This document shows, one piece after another, positions 40,883 through 49,747 of a stretch of DNA of 64,000 nucleotides (position 1 is the stretch's first letter; the number at the start of each line of letters is the position of its first letter). Position numbers and translations under genes: made by a program. The notes under the pieces were generated by a model, which was not told the origin of the DNA, made no database searches, and was given only the letters and a program-made list of their open reading frames with translations. This DNA is from Polyangia bacterium (GTDB lineage Bacteria; Myxococcota_A; Polyangia; Nannocystales; Nannocystaceae): the NCBI GenBank assembly GCA_030424595.1, contig JAUHWG010000008.1, positions 62,001 to 126,000 on the forward strand, read 5' to 3'.

Positions 40883-42462
40883 ACACCATGACCAGCAAAA
40901 ATCGGCGCGCGCACTCGTTTGCCATGCGTCTGGGCGCGAGCCTGGGCGCCTGCATCCTCGCCTCCTCCTTCGCCTGCAAGCCCAAGGAGGAGGCCGCCCC
41001 GCCGCCAGACCCGGTCGCGGAGGCGGCGGCCAAGGAGGCCGCGGAGAAGGACGCCGTGGCGAAGGAGCGCGCTGACAAGGCCGCCAAGAAGCGGGCCGAG
41101 CTCGCCGCCCTGCCGCCGCTGCCGGGGATCACCGCGCCCTCGCCGGTGGTCTTCCCGACGCCGACCGTGACGACCCTGGACAACGGTCTCGAGGTCATCG
41201 TCCTCGAGGATCACGAGATGCCGGTCGTCGACATCTCGCTCGTGGTCAAGGCCGGCAAGATCTACGCCCCCGCCGACCAGTCGAAGCTCGCCGAGCTGAC
41301 GATCGGCCTCCTCGGCGAGGGGACCGCCAAGCACAGCAAGGCTGACCTCGACAAGCTCGTCGACGCCACCGGCGGGACCAAGTCGGAGCGCGCGGACGAC
41401 GAGATCGCCGTCCTTGGCGCGGACATGCTCTCCCGCGACCTCGACCTCGGGGTCAAGCTCCTCGCGGAGATGGCGATGACGCCGACCTTCCCCGAAGAGT
41501 CGATGAAGAAGATCAAGGATCTCCTGATCCAGGAGGTCGCGAGCCAGAAGTCTTCGCCCTTCGGCCTCGCCCTGCAGATGGGCGAGCGGGTCATTTACGG
41601 CGAGAAGAGCCCCTACGGGCGGCCCTTCGCGACCGACGAGGAGATCAACGGCCTCACCCGCGAGCAGGTCGTGGCCTTCCACGCCCGTCACTACCACCCC
41701 GGCAACGCGCTCCTGGTGATCTCCGGCGACGTCAAGCCGGACAAGGCCGCGGCCCTCGCCAAGAAGCACTTCGGCAAGTGGAAGGCCGGCGAGGCGATCC
41801 CGCAGCCCCGCGGCGAGAAGCAGCTGGCGAGCGACAAGACCGTCGTCCACCTCATCGACCGCAAGGCCAGCGCGCAGGCGACGATCGCCGTGGTCACGGG
41901 CGCAGCGGCGATGGGCGAGCCCGGCTACCTCGACGCCAAGATCCTCCAGGCTGCGCTCGGCGGCGGCCTCTCGGGGCGGCTCAACCAGGTCCTCCGCGAG
42001 CAGCTCGGCCTGACCTACGGGGTCGGGGCGTTCCACTCCTCGAGCTTCGACGGGGCGATGTTCTTCGCCGGTGGCAGCACCAAGACCAAGAGCGCCGGCG
42101 AGTTCACCGAGGCGCTGCTCGACCTCCTCAAGGAGCCCGCCAAGGACGGAATGCCCGCTGACGAGCTCGGACGGATCCAGAGCAAGCTCTCCGGCCAGTT
42201 CGCGCTCGAGGTCGAGGGCGTCGGCGTGATCGCTGGAAAGACGATCACCCAGCGGATCTTCGGGCTCCCCGCGGACTTCTGGGAGCGCTATCGGACCGAC
42301 ATCGAGTCGGCGACGCCGGAGCAGATCAAGGCGACCAGCGGCGCCCTTTGGGGCGGTCCGGTGCACATCATCGCCATCGGCAAGGCCAGCAAGCTCAAGG
42401 ACGTGCTCGGCAACTACGGCGAGGTCAGGGTCTACGACCAGGACCTCAAGCCCCAGGGCTGA
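40879..42462 (+). CDS. M16 family peptidase, non-catalytic partner subunit (lipoprotein)
   Basis: 527 residues, GTG start at 40879 overlapping the previous stop (an ATG at 40888 is an alternative). The signal ends in the lipobox-like SSFAC, followed by an Ala/Glu/Lys-rich linker. The M16 fold is clear (TTLDNGLEVIVLEDHEMPVVDISLVVKAG, FHARHYHPGNALLVISGDV, LGGGLSGRLNQVLREQLGLTYG). Where HxxEH should be, the sequence is KLAELTIGLL, so zinc binding is lost. The RxxxxxxGLTYG segment for substrate binding is kept. This is the usual beta-type partner. A good hairpin terminator follows. Confidence 0.9.
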   Translation: MNTMTSKNRRAHSFAMRLGASLGACILASSFACKPKEEAAPPPDPVAEAAAKEAAEKDAVAKERADKAAKKRAELAALPPLPGITAPSPVVFPTPTVTTLDNGLEVIVLEDHEMPVVDISLVVKAGKIYAPADQSKLAELTIGLLGEGTAKHSKADLDKLVDATGGTKSERADDEIAVLGADMLSRDLDLGVKLLAEMAMTPTFPEESMKKIKDLLIQEVASQKSSPFGLALQMGERVIYGEKSPYGRPFATDEEINGLTREQVVAFHARHYHPGNALLVISGDVKPDKAAALAKKHFGKWKAGEAIPQPRGEKQLASDKTVVHLIDRKASAQATIAVVTGAAAMGEPGYLDAKILQAALGGGLSGRLNQVLREQLGLTYGVGAFHSSSFDGAMFFAGGSTKTKSAGEFTEALLDLLKEPAKDGMPADELGRIQSKLSGQFALEVEGVGVIAGKTITQRIFGLPADFWERYRTDIESATPEQIKATSGALWGGPVHIIAIGKASKLKDVLGNYGEVRVYDQDLKPQG

Positions 42463-42484
42463 GCGCCGCCCGAGCCGGTGAAAG

Positions 42485-42522
42485 AACGGCCTGTCCCGCG
42501 GCTGCGGGGCGGGCCGTTGTTC
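42485..42522 (+). terminator. Terminator of the M16 pair
   Basis: AACGGCCTGTCCC (42485-42497) pairs with GGGGCGGGCCGTT (42506-42518) over 13 bp including G-T pairs, then GTTCGTTGG. It starts 23 nt after the stop. The remaining gap to 42836 shows no gene or clear element. Confidence 0.65.
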
Positions 42523-42836
42523 GTTGGTTGGCGGGGCCTTTGACTGGCCTGTGGTCGCTCTCGGCGGGCTCGGCGGTCCGGTCAGCCGAGGAGCACGGAG
42601 TCCGCTCGTTGGTCTCAGCGCTAGGTCGCTCGCAAGGTTTGCGGCGGACCGATCGGCGAGGAGCGCTGCGGCTCGTCGTGTCGCTCGCCGCAGTGCGCCT
42701 TCGCGCAGCCAAGGACCGAGGCGCAGCGCAGGAGCACCCTCTTCACTACCGCGTTCTACTCGTGGCAGGCGTGGAGAGGAGTGCCGGCGTAGAGGCGCGA
42801 GCGCATCGACCATCCCAGCTTTGTTATGGTCGGAGC

Positions 42837-44057
42837 ATGCCGACCTTGAGCTTACCCCTCCGCGCCCTCCCGCTCTTCGCCCTCGCCGCGCTCGCCTGCA
42901 ACGGCGGCGAGATCATGGAGGGGACAGCGACCGGCACCGCCTCCGAGAGCACCACCGAGACGACGACGATGACGACGACGGCGACGACGGCGATGTCCGC
43001 GACGGCGACGGCGACGATGTCCGGGACCGCCTCGGAGACGGGCACGACGACGACGAGCACGACCGACCCGACGACGACGACGACCTCACCGGGCAGCGCG
43101 ACCGACACGACGACCACCACCGATCCGACGACGACCGACCCGACGACGACGACGGAGGGGACTACGATGGAGGGGACGACGACGGAGGGGACGACAGAGG
43201 GGACGACGGACGGGACGACGGACGGGACCACCGGCAACACTGGCACGACCGGCGTGATCGAGGATCCCTGCCCCTGCGCAGACGTCGAGGTGCCGCTCGA
43301 CAACGGGATCTTCGTCCTCTCGGACGACGCCGAGCTCTACAAGTACCTCCCCGACGAGAACAGCTTCGAGAAGCTCGGCGACATCGGCTGTGGGATGCCG
43401 AACACCTTCTCGATGGCGGTCGACCGCGCCGGCTTCGCCTGGGTGATGTTTGACCCGCCGACCGGGGCGATCCGCAAGGTCGACGTGACCAACCCGGCAA
43501 ACTGCACCGATCCCGGCTACGTGCCTGGGCAGATGGGGATCCAGCGCTTCGGCATGGCCTTCGTGACGAAGGATCAGTTCAACACCTGCGACCAGCTCTA
43601 CGGCAACACCTACAACGGCATCGGTGGCTTCGGCGAGGGGCCCAACGCGGGGACCTTCCTCACCGTCGATCCCGAGAGCTTGCTCGTCGAGAACCTCGGC
43701 TCGACGACCTTCAACGGCGCCGAGCTGACCGGCACCGGGGACGGTCGGACCTTCATGTTCGGCGGCGTCAACCCGGCGAAGCTCGTCGAGGTCAACAAGG
43801 AGACCGGCGAGTACATCGAGACGATCCCGCTCGGCAACCTCGACCTGACCTTCGCCTTCGCCTTCGCCTTCTTCGCCGGTGACTTCTACTTCTTCACCGA
43901 GAGCGGCGGCCCGGGCTCGAACTCGAAGGTCACCCACTTCGACTACGATGACAGCGACAACAACGGGATCCAGGACCTGACGGTGGTCAACGCCAACGCG
44001 CCGATCCGGATCGTCGGCGCTGGCGTGTCGACCTGCGCGCCCTTCCTGCCGCAATAG
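42837..44057 (+). CDS. Lipoprotein with Thr-rich linker and propeller-like domain
   Basis: 406 residues from the ATG at 42837, which has GGAG 2 nt upstream of GC and a signal with lipobox ALAC (LPLFALAALAC). Residues about 25-140 are nearly pure Thr/Ser/Gly/Glu (TTTMTTT, TDPTTTT, GTTEGTT repeats). After Cys-Pro-Cys (CPCADVEV) comes a beta-rich domain with repeats such as DDAELYKYLPDENSFEKLGDIGC, GIGGFGEGPNAGTFLTVDPESL and KLVEVNKETGEYIETIPLGN. This looks like a beta-propeller or similar sensor/binding domain. No catalytic residues are identified. Function is unknown; an outer-membrane surface role is inferred. Confidence 0.75.
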   Translation: MPTLSLPLRALPLFALAALACNGGEIMEGTATGTASESTTETTTMTTTATTAMSATATATMSGTASETGTTTTSTTDPTTTTTSPGSATDTTTTTDPTTTDPTTTTEGTTMEGTTTEGTTEGTTDGTTDGTTGNTGTTGVIEDPCPCADVEVPLDNGIFVLSDDAELYKYLPDENSFEKLGDIGCGMPNTFSMAVDRAGFAWVMFDPPTGAIRKVDVTNPANCTDPGYVPGQMGIQRFGMAFVTKDQFNTCDQLYGNTYNGIGGFGEGPNAGTFLTVDPESLLVENLGSTTFNGAELTGTGDGRTFMFGGVNPAKLVEVNKETGEYIETIPLGNLDLTFAFAFAFFAGDFYFFTESGGPGSNSKVTHFDYDDSDNNGIQDLTVVNANAPIRIVGAGVSTCAPFLPQ

Positions 44058-44142
44058 GAAGGGCGGGGTCCCGGCCCCGCGCTGGTGGTCGCGTCGTCGG
44101 ACCTGCAGGCACAGGTTGGCCCGCAGGTCCGCGGCGTTTCGA

Positions 44143-46230
44143 TCAGGAGGCCGGCGGGGTCGGGATCCCCGGACGGTCGAAGGGCGGCGCGTAGCGGAAG
44201 CCCGAGCCTGCGGCCCCGTCGTCCAGGGAGGGCGGCGCGAGCGGGCCGAGCTGCGTCGGCAGGTCGGCCGCGCGGAGGTCTAGGAGACCCTCGGGGGCGT
44301 CGCGGGCCAGGCCGCGCCGGACCACGTAGGTGACGACATCTGCGAGGGCGCGGAAGTTCTGTTGATCGAGGCCGAAGCCGCTCGGCGCACCCTCGACCGG
44401 GCGGTAGTCGTGGGCGAGGAGCGCGGCCATCAGGCGGACGCTGACGTCGACGGCTTTGATCTCAGCGACCCGCTCGCCCAGCGCCTCCTGCAGCGCCTCG
44501 CCGAGGACCATCGGCATCAGGAAGGGGATCTCGTCTTGGCGCTCGCGCAGGGGCGGCACCTCGACCGAGGCGAGGAGTCGGCCCTGCATGTCCCGCAGCA
44601 GCCGGCTCGGGTCGATCGACGAGAGGAGGACGACGGGGTTGTCGACGAAGGAGAGCGGGGCCTCGTCGCTGCCGTAGCGGCGGTACACCTTCTCGGCGGT
44701 CAGGTTGAGCAGAGAGCGGCTCGCGTCGTCCGGGACGACCTCGTCGATCACCAGCACCAGCGGGCGTCCGGCCTCTGCCGAGCGCCGCTGGAGCTCCGTG
44801 ATCACGCCGCCGGTCTCGGCCAGGAATTGGTGCATGTTGACCGGCCCGAGGACGCTCTGGCCGAGCCCCTTGAGCGCGACCTTGAGGGGAAACTCCTTGC
44901 CGCTGCGGGACTCGCCGAAGATCGCGACCAGATCGCGGCCGGGCCGCGGCCGCCACCGCTCAAAGATCGCCCGCAGCTCGCTGAAGTAGCCGCGCATCCG
45001 ACCGCCCGCGGGCGCGACCAGACCGCTCCACATCGGCTCGGCGCTGCCGTCCCGGAGACCCTCGGCGAGCGCGAGCACGGGCTCTCCGGCGGGGTCCTCG
45101 ATCGCGACCGGGACGGGCTCGGGGATCGCTCCGCGCGAGGCCTCCGCGTCCGCCCTCCGGAGCGCTGCGCCGAGGGGCTGACCCTGGGCATGGTAGAGCG
45201 CAGCCGCAGCCTCGCAGGCGGCCTGGGCCGGCGCCGCGCCGCGATCGAGCGCGTCGACCAGGGCGGCGACGAAGGCGTCTCCGCCGACGACCATCCCGCA
45301 GCCGTCGCCCTGATCGCTCGGCCATCGGACCGGGATCTGGAAGAGCTCGCCCTTGGAGCGTCGATCGCCGCGGACCGCGACCCAGACCCCCTCGTCGGCG
45401 GCGAAGCAGACCAGCGCGCGCGCCGGCGAGAGCCGCCAAAACGCCGCCTCGACCGTCGCCCGGTGGTCGCCCGAGTGGCCGAACGTGTCGCCCAGGCGGC
45501 CGATCGTCGTCGAGATGATCGTCTCAGGATCGCGAAGATCGAGCCTGCGCGGCAGGGGCCTCAGGTCGACGATCATCCGCACGCCGCGGGCCTGGGCGAG
45601 CGTGAGCACCCTACCTATCGCCCGCTCGGTCCGGGCCTGCATCTCCTCGGTCACCTCCTTCGCCGGTGAGCCAGGCTGCGCCCCGTAGCCGCCGAGGAAC
45701 TCGCTCGACGTCGTCCGCAGGAGGCAGCGGTCGCCCGCGCCGAGGGGCGCGAACGCGGCCTCGATCGCCTCCTCCAGGGCGGGCCCGCGGCCGTGCTCGG
45801 GCGGCAAGGGCTGGGGTGGAGTGTCGATCCGCAGCTGCGGGCGGTAGTCGGGCAGCGGCCCCATCGATCGGCTCGCCGCCACATCGCGGAGCACCCGCGT
45901 GACGACCGGCGCCGAGCGATCCTCGACCGCATAGATCGACGCCGCCTGATCGCCGATCCCGGTGAGCAGCTGGCGCAGCAAACCCGGGAAGATCGGGTTG
46001 CGGGTCTCTGTCAGCAGCGACACCGCCCGCCGCGGCTCCGACTCCGCCAGGTAGCGCGCGACATACCCAGCCCCTTGGACGCTCCAGTCCGGCGTCGCGC
46101 GGAGGTGCAGCAGCTCCTCGTTGAGGAACGCCGCCGGCACCCGCCTGCGCCCGAGGAGAGCCGGCTCCGCCCGCATCGTCTGGTTGAGGAGGGTGTCGCC
46201 GATCACCAGGATTCTCGCCGCTGCCGTCAT
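44143..46230 (-). CDS. PfkB-like kinase domain fused to NtrC-like AAA+ ATPase domain
   Basis: 695 residues from the ATG at 46230, where the ribokinase-like fold starts (RILVIGDTLLNQTM); the longer frame runs into the repeat region. The N-terminal part (about 1-340) follows the PfkB/RfaE pattern strand by strand: VIGDTLL, the QGAGYVARYLAES segment, GVRMIVDLRP, ALVCFAADEGVWVAVRG and the anion-hole GGDAFVAALVDAL. There GAGD has become VGGD but the catalytic Asp remains. The C-terminal part (about 415-640) is AAA+ with Walker A GESRSGKE, Walker B LVLVIDE, a sensor-I-like VVLLSSI and PPLRERQDEIPFL, as in sigma-54 activators. The GAFTGA loop and any DNA-binding helix-turn-helix are absent. A signalling or regulatory ATPase is likely. 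Confidence 0.75.
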   Translation of the reverse strand: MTAAARILVIGDTLLNQTMRAEPALLGRRRVPAAFLNEELLHLRATPDWSVQGAGYVARYLAESEPRRAVSLLTETRNPIFPGLLRQLLTGIGDQAASIYAVEDRSAPVVTRVLRDVAASRSMGPLPDYRPQLRIDTPPQPLPPEHGRGPALEEAIEAAFAPLGAGDRCLLRTTSSEFLGGYGAQPGSPAKEVTEEMQARTERAIGRVLTLAQARGVRMIVDLRPLPRRLDLRDPETIISTTIGRLGDTFGHSGDHRATVEAAFWRLSPARALVCFAADEGVWVAVRGDRRSKGELFQIPVRWPSDQGDGCGMVVGGDAFVAALVDALDRGAAPAQAACEAAAALYHAQGQPLGAALRRADAEASRGAIPEPVPVAIEDPAGEPVLALAEGLRDGSAEPMWSGLVAPAGGRMRGYFSELRAIFERWRPRPGRDLVAIFGESRSGKEFPLKVALKGLGQSVLGPVNMHQFLAETGGVITELQRRSAEAGRPLVLVIDEVVPDDASRSLLNLTAEKVYRRYGSDEAPLSFVDNPVVLLSSIDPSRLLRDMQGRLLASVEVPPLRERQDEIPFLMPMVLGEALQEALGERVAEIKAVDVSVRLMAALLAHDYRPVEGAPSGFGLDQQNFRALADVVTYVVRRGLARDAPEGLLDLRAADLPTQLGPLAPPSLDDGAAGSGFRYAPPFDRPGIPTPPAS

Positions 46231-46305
46231 CCACCGCAGGCTAGCAGCAACCTGCGCGGATGCGCTGCGTCGCCGACGCGCGAGGACGCTCGCTGGTCGG
46301 TCTTT

Positions 46306-46385
46306 CATTCGCTCGCTCTTCGGGGTCTGCCTCGGGCGCGAAGGTCTCTCACTCGCTCTTCGCTGGTTATCTCGGGCGCGAAGGT
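46306..46385. repeat. 40-bp tandem direct repeat
   Basis: CTCGCTCTTCG (46312 and 46352) and CTCGGGCGCGAAGGT (46331 and 46371) recur with a 40-bp period. It borders the left arm of the large inverted repeat. It is non-coding, upstream of the PfkB/AAA+ gene. Confidence 0.8.
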
Positions 46386-46387
46386 TA

Positions 46388-46583
46388 GGGAGGGGCGGAG
46401 GCTGAGGCGAAGGCCGGTCAAGGGGGGACACCACTCACTCAGACAGGTCGGAGCGGGCGTCGACCACCCCTCGCGGGGCGGTCGATGCCCGTCCTAGACT
46501 CGTTCGCGGTGTCCCCCCTCGCCCGTCCACCGGCTCGTCCTCCTATGGAAGGTGAGCTGAGGACGAGGGCCGAGCTGCTTCTC
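46388..46583 (-). repeat. Left arm of ~195-bp imperfect inverted repeat
   Basis: This 196-bp arm is the reverse complement of 46843-47035 at roughly 88% identity, with long identical stretches (for example the segment reading CGAACGAGTCTAGGACG). Most differences fall in paired positions of internal stems and preserve pairing. Read on the minus strand it contains a hairpin with CTCGTCCTC/GAGGACGAG, then a closing stem around a GNRA-capped hairpin. It lies upstream of the PfkB/AAA+ gene. Confidence 0.9.
46422..46518 (-). ncRNA. Candidate structured RNA/DNA element, copy 1
   Basis: On the minus strand the closing stem is GGGGGGACAC (plus-strand complement at 46509-46518) with GTGTCCCCCC (complement of 46422-46431). 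Inside is a 16-bp hairpin (46455-46490) capped by GCGA, a GNRA tetraloop. Compared with copy 2, four hairpin pairs and one closing-stem pair changed on both sides, and the G/C run lengthened by one on both sides. Transcription has not been shown. Confidence 0.35.
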
Positions 46584-46842
46584 CAGCCTATAGGGCCTCT
46601 CAAGAATATCCTGGTCCAACGCGGTGATGGGTCAGTTTCGTCGCCATGGGTCGTCGCTAGGCGGTGAAGCACTCACTCAGAACCGGTGAGCGTCTCAGCC
46701 TCCGAGGACAGACGAGCAGTTCGCCCCGAGTCCCAGTGCGCTGCCTGACGGCTCAGCTCTCCCGGCGTCTCGTTCAGTACCCCCTCGGACACGAGAACGC
46801 CCTCGAACCCCGGCCGGACGTCGAGAGAGGCGTCCTACGGTT

Positions 46843-47035
46843 GAGAAGCAGCGCGGCCCTCGTCCTCAGCTCACCTTCACAGGAGGACGAGCCGGTGGAC
46901 GGGCGAGGGGGACGTCGCGAACGAGTCTAGGACGCGCGTCGACCCCTTGGTGACAAGGGGTCGACGCGCGCTCCGACCTGTCTGAGAGAGTGGCGTCCCC
47001 CTTGACCGGCCTTCGCCTCCGCCTCCGCCCCTCCC
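46843..47035 (+). repeat. Right arm of ~195-bp imperfect inverted repeat
   Basis: Mirror copy of 46388-46583, separated from it by 259 bp. On the plus strand it shows hairpin CTCGTCCTC (46859-46867) / GAGGACGAG (46883-46891), then the closing stem and GNRA hairpin described as copy 2. It ends about 135 bp before the stop of the minus-strand helicase gene. Confidence 0.9.
46907..47001 (+). ncRNA. Candidate structured RNA/DNA element, copy 2
   Basis: Closing stem GGGGGACGT (46907-46915) / GCGTCCCCC (46993-47001) encloses a perfect 17-bp hairpin (46933-46949 with 46954-46970) capped by GTGA, a GNRA tetraloop. An inner GTC-TA-GGA / TCC-GAC helix continues below the hairpin. Base changes relative to copy 1 conserve pairing. 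Transcription has not been shown. Confidence 0.4.
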
Positions 47036-47170
47036 CGAAAGCGCCCTAGCTCAGCACTCGTTCGCCGAGCGTTTCAGCCTCCGAGTGCTCGCAAGAGAAA
47101 GGGACGAGCCGCAGGCACGGGCGAGGGGGGACAGCACTCGTTCGCTGAGCAGGCGCCGGACGACCCGCTG

Positions 47171-49747
47171 CTAGGTCCCGATCCGCCGGATCCACACCAA
47201 GGGCCCGTCGATGTTCTCCTCATCGTGGAGATCGACCTCGCCCTCGATCACCCACAGGTTCTCGTCCTCGGGATCGACGAGCACCTGGCGGACCGACCAG
47301 GTCTTGTCGCCGGTCTCTTGGAGGATCGTGTACTTGGGGAAGCGCGCCCCGTGATCAAAGCGGAGGCGGGCGTACTCCGCGTAGTAGTCCGCGACGGCGG
47401 CCTCAAAGCGCTCGGCCGGCCAGGGATCCTCGGGGTCCTCGCGACATATCGCCGCCGCCTCCTCGTAGTCCTGCTCGGCGAGGGCGCGGACCATCGCGTG
47501 CATCTCGGCCCGGATCCGCGCGCTGAAGGCCTTCGGATCGTCGGCGAGGCTGCGGCGGCGGAGCGGCGCTCCCTCGTCGGCCGCCGCCTCGTCGTCGCCG
47601 CCCCCCTCGAGCATCCGCTCCCACTCCTGGATCAGGCTCGTGTCGACCCGGCCGAGCATCGTCCGCAGGAAGGCGATCACGTCGAGCACCTCGTCGTCCT
47701 TGAACGAGGTCGGCACCGACTGGACCAGCGCCTTGTAGGCGTCGGTCAGGTAGCGCAGGAGCACCCCCTCGGATCGGGCGAGCCCGTACTCCTTGATGTA
47801 CTCGTTGAACGTGCAGTAGCGCTCGTAGATGTCGCGGGCGATCGACTTCGGCCGGATCGCCTCCTGCTTGAGCCACGGGTGGGTGACGGCGAAGGCGTTG
47901 AACGTGTCGTAGATGAAGTCGCGGTTGGGCTTGGGCCACTCGACCTTCTCGAGCTCGGCCATCCTCGCCTCGTACTCGACGCCCGCCGCCTTGAGCTCGT
48001 TTATCTTCTCGGTCTTGAGCTTGCGCTCCTGGGCGATCAGCACCGCCCGCGGGTTCTCGAGGATCGACTCGACCAGCGAGAGCACGTCGAGCGCGTAGCC
48101 GTCGCGCTCGCGGTCGAGGAGCGAGAGGGTCTGGTGGAGGTAGAGCGAGAGCGAGTGGTTGAGCGAGAAGTCGCGCTGGAGCCCGCCGTGGATCTGGGCC
48201 GCGCGGCCCCGGCCGACGACGCCGTCGGTCCGCGGGACGATCTCGACGATCCCCGCCCGCCGCAGCGCGCGGAAGAGCTGGGCCGCCTCGCGCCGGGCCT
48301 TGGTCTTGCCGTAGGGCCGCTCGTGGCAGCGGTCGATGATCTGGATCAGGCGCCGGTAGCCGCCGCCGCGGCGGCCGATCGCGACCTCCGACTGGAGCAG
48401 GTTGAGGATCATCCCGTGGGTCACCGCGAAGCTCGAGGTGAGCGGCTCGGGATCCCGCTCTTGCAGCTTTTGGAAGGTGTTCTCGTCCCAGTGGACGTAG
48501 CCGCGCTCGGGCGGCTTGCGGCGGACGAACTTCTTCTTGGCCTTGTTGGCGGCGTGCTTGACCTCGAGGCGCTTGTTCTCGATCACGTGCTCGGGCGCCT
48601 GGGCGACGACGTAGCCGCGGTCGTCGAAGCCCTTGCGACCGGCGCGGCCGGAGATCTGCTTGAAGTCGCGGACCGAGAGGACCTTCGTCGACTCGCCGTC
48701 GTACTTGCACAGCTTGGTGAAGAGCACCGAGCGCAGGGGGATGTTGACGCCGACGCCGAGGGTGTCGGTGCCGCAGACGATCTTCAGGTGCCCCTGCTGG
48801 GCGAGGCGCTCGATCATCAGGCGGTACTTCGGCAGGAGCCCGGCGTGGTGGATGCCGAGGCCGTGGCGGACAAAGCCGTTGACGTCCTTGCCGAAGGGCG
48901 TGTCAAAGCGGAAGCCGTGCAGCGCCTGGGCGATCGCCCGCTTCTCCGCCTTGCTGCAGAAGTTGATGCTGGTCAGGCTCTGGGCCTGCTCGGCGCACTC
49001 GCGCTGGGTGAAGTTGACGACGTAGATAGGCGCCCGGTTGGCCTCTAGGAGCTCGGTGATCGTCTCGTGGAGCGCGACCACGCGGTAGTCGAACTCGAGC
49101 GGGACCGGCCGCGTCACCGACTTGACGACCACCGGGGCCCGGCCGGTGACCTCTTCGAGGCTCGCCTCGATCGCCGTGGTGTCGCCCAAGGTCGCCGACA
49201 TCAGCATGAACGTGGCGTGCTCCAGCACCAGCAGCGGCAGCTGCCAGGCGATCCCGCGATCACGGTCCGAGTAGTAGTGGAACTCGTCCATGATCACGTC
49301 GTTCACGCGGGCGTAGGCGCCGTCGCGGAGCGCCTGGTTGGCCAGGATCTCGGCGGTGCAGCAGATGATCGGCGCGTCCGGGTTGACCGACGCGTCGCCG
49401 GTCAGCATGCCGACGTTCTCGGCGCCGAACTCGGCGCAGAGGGCGAAGAACTTCTCCGAGACCAGGGCCTTGATCGGGCAGGTGTAGACCGAGCGGCGGC
49501 CGAGGGCGAGCGAGCGGAGGTGGACCGCGACGGCGACCAGCGACTTGCCGGAGCCGGTCGGGGTGTTGAGGATGACGTGGCGCCCGGCCATCACCTCCAA
49601 GACCGCCTCCTCTTGGGCCGGGTAGAGCTCGATGCCGAGCTCTAGCGCCCACTCCAGAAACCCCTCGAGGATCGCGTCGGGATCGGGGCGAGCGTCGCCG
49701 GCCTCCGCCCGCAGCCGCTCGGCGACCTGGCTCAGCGTGAGCGCCAT
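47171..49747 (-). CDS. Ski2-like DExH-box helicase
   Basis: 858-residue superfamily 2 helicase. Motif I TPTGSGKS (62-69), [12 protein letters not shown] (Ia), MDEFHYYSD (II, DEFH box), LMSATLGD (III), [22 protein letters not shown] (IV), [16 protein letters not shown] (V) and [15 protein letters not shown] (VI) are all intact. This is the Ski2/Mtr4 arrangement. The large C-terminal region (about 400-858) is typical of the actinobacterial/myxobacterial branch annotated with DUF3516 and may handle RNA. Substrate is unknown; an RNA-processing or repair role is plausible. The start abuts the stop of the upstream metallopeptidase lipoprotein gene with no gap, so the two are cotranscribed. Confidence 0.88.
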   Translation of the reverse strand: MALTLSQVAERLRAEAGDARPDPDAILEGFLEWALELGIELYPAQEEAVLEVMAGRHVILNTPTGSGKSLVAVAVHLRSLALGRRSVYTCPIKALVSEKFFALCAEFGAENVGMLTGDASVNPDAPIICCTAEILANQALRDGAYARVNDVIMDEFHYYSDRDRGIAWQLPLLVLEHATFMLMSATLGDTTAIEASLEEVTGRAPVVVKSVTRPVPLEFDYRVVALHETITELLEANRAPIYVVNFTQRECAEQAQSLTSINFCSKAEKRAIAQALHGFRFDTPFGKDVNGFVRHGLGIHHAGLLPKYRLMIERLAQQGHLKIVCGTDTLGVGVNIPLRSVLFTKLCKYDGESTKVLSVRDFKQISGRAGRKGFDDRGYVVAQAPEHVIENKRLEVKHAANKAKKKFVRRKPPERGYVHWDENTFQKLQERDPEPLTSSFAVTHGMILNLLQSEVAIGRRGGGYRRLIQIIDRCHERPYGKTKARREAAQLFRALRRAGIVEIVPRTDGVVGRGRAAQIHGGLQRDFSLNHSLSLYLHQTLSLLDRERDGYALDVLSLVESILENPRAVLIAQERKLKTEKINELKAAGVEYEARMAELEKVEWPKPNRDFIYDTFNAFAVTHPWLKQEAIRPKSIARDIYERYCTFNEYIKEYGLARSEGVLLRYLTDAYKALVQSVPTSFKDDEVLDVIAFLRTMLGRVDTSLIQEWERMLEGGGDDEAAADEGAPLRRRSLADDPKAFSARIRAEMHAMVRALAEQDYEEAAAICREDPEDPWPAERFEAAVADYYAEYARLRFDHGARFPKYTILQETGDKTWSVRQVLVDPEDENLWVIEGEVDLHDEENIDGPLVWIRRIGT

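Larger units (their letters stand above)
46668..47150. repeat. Dispersed short repeats within the mosaic
   Basis: GAGCGT(C/T)TCAGCCTCCGAG occurs at 46688-46706 and 47067-47085. CAGCACTCGTTCGC(C/T)GAGC occurs at 47052-47070 and 47132-47150. GGACGAGCCG..CGGGCGAGGGGGGACA at 47102-47132 is a partial third copy of the arm sequence. AGCACTCG/CGAGTGCT (47053-47060, 47082-47089) also forms a hairpin. The whole 46231-47170 stretch is non-coding. Confidence 0.75.

Noticed and set aside
44143..46230. Ordinary sigma-54-dependent regulator
   Set aside because: The GAFTGA loop and DNA-binding domain are missing and the N-terminus is a kinase-like fold, so a classical activator role is not supported.
46388..47035. 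Retron (msr-msd) interpretation of the inverted structured element
   Set aside because: Myxobacterial retrons have inverted repeats and hairpins, but no reverse transcriptase gene is present near this locus and no branching-G arrangement could be assigned.
47225..49048. Long plus-strand frame opposite the helicase
   Set aside because: Shadow of the helicase; all seven helicase motifs lie on the minus strand.
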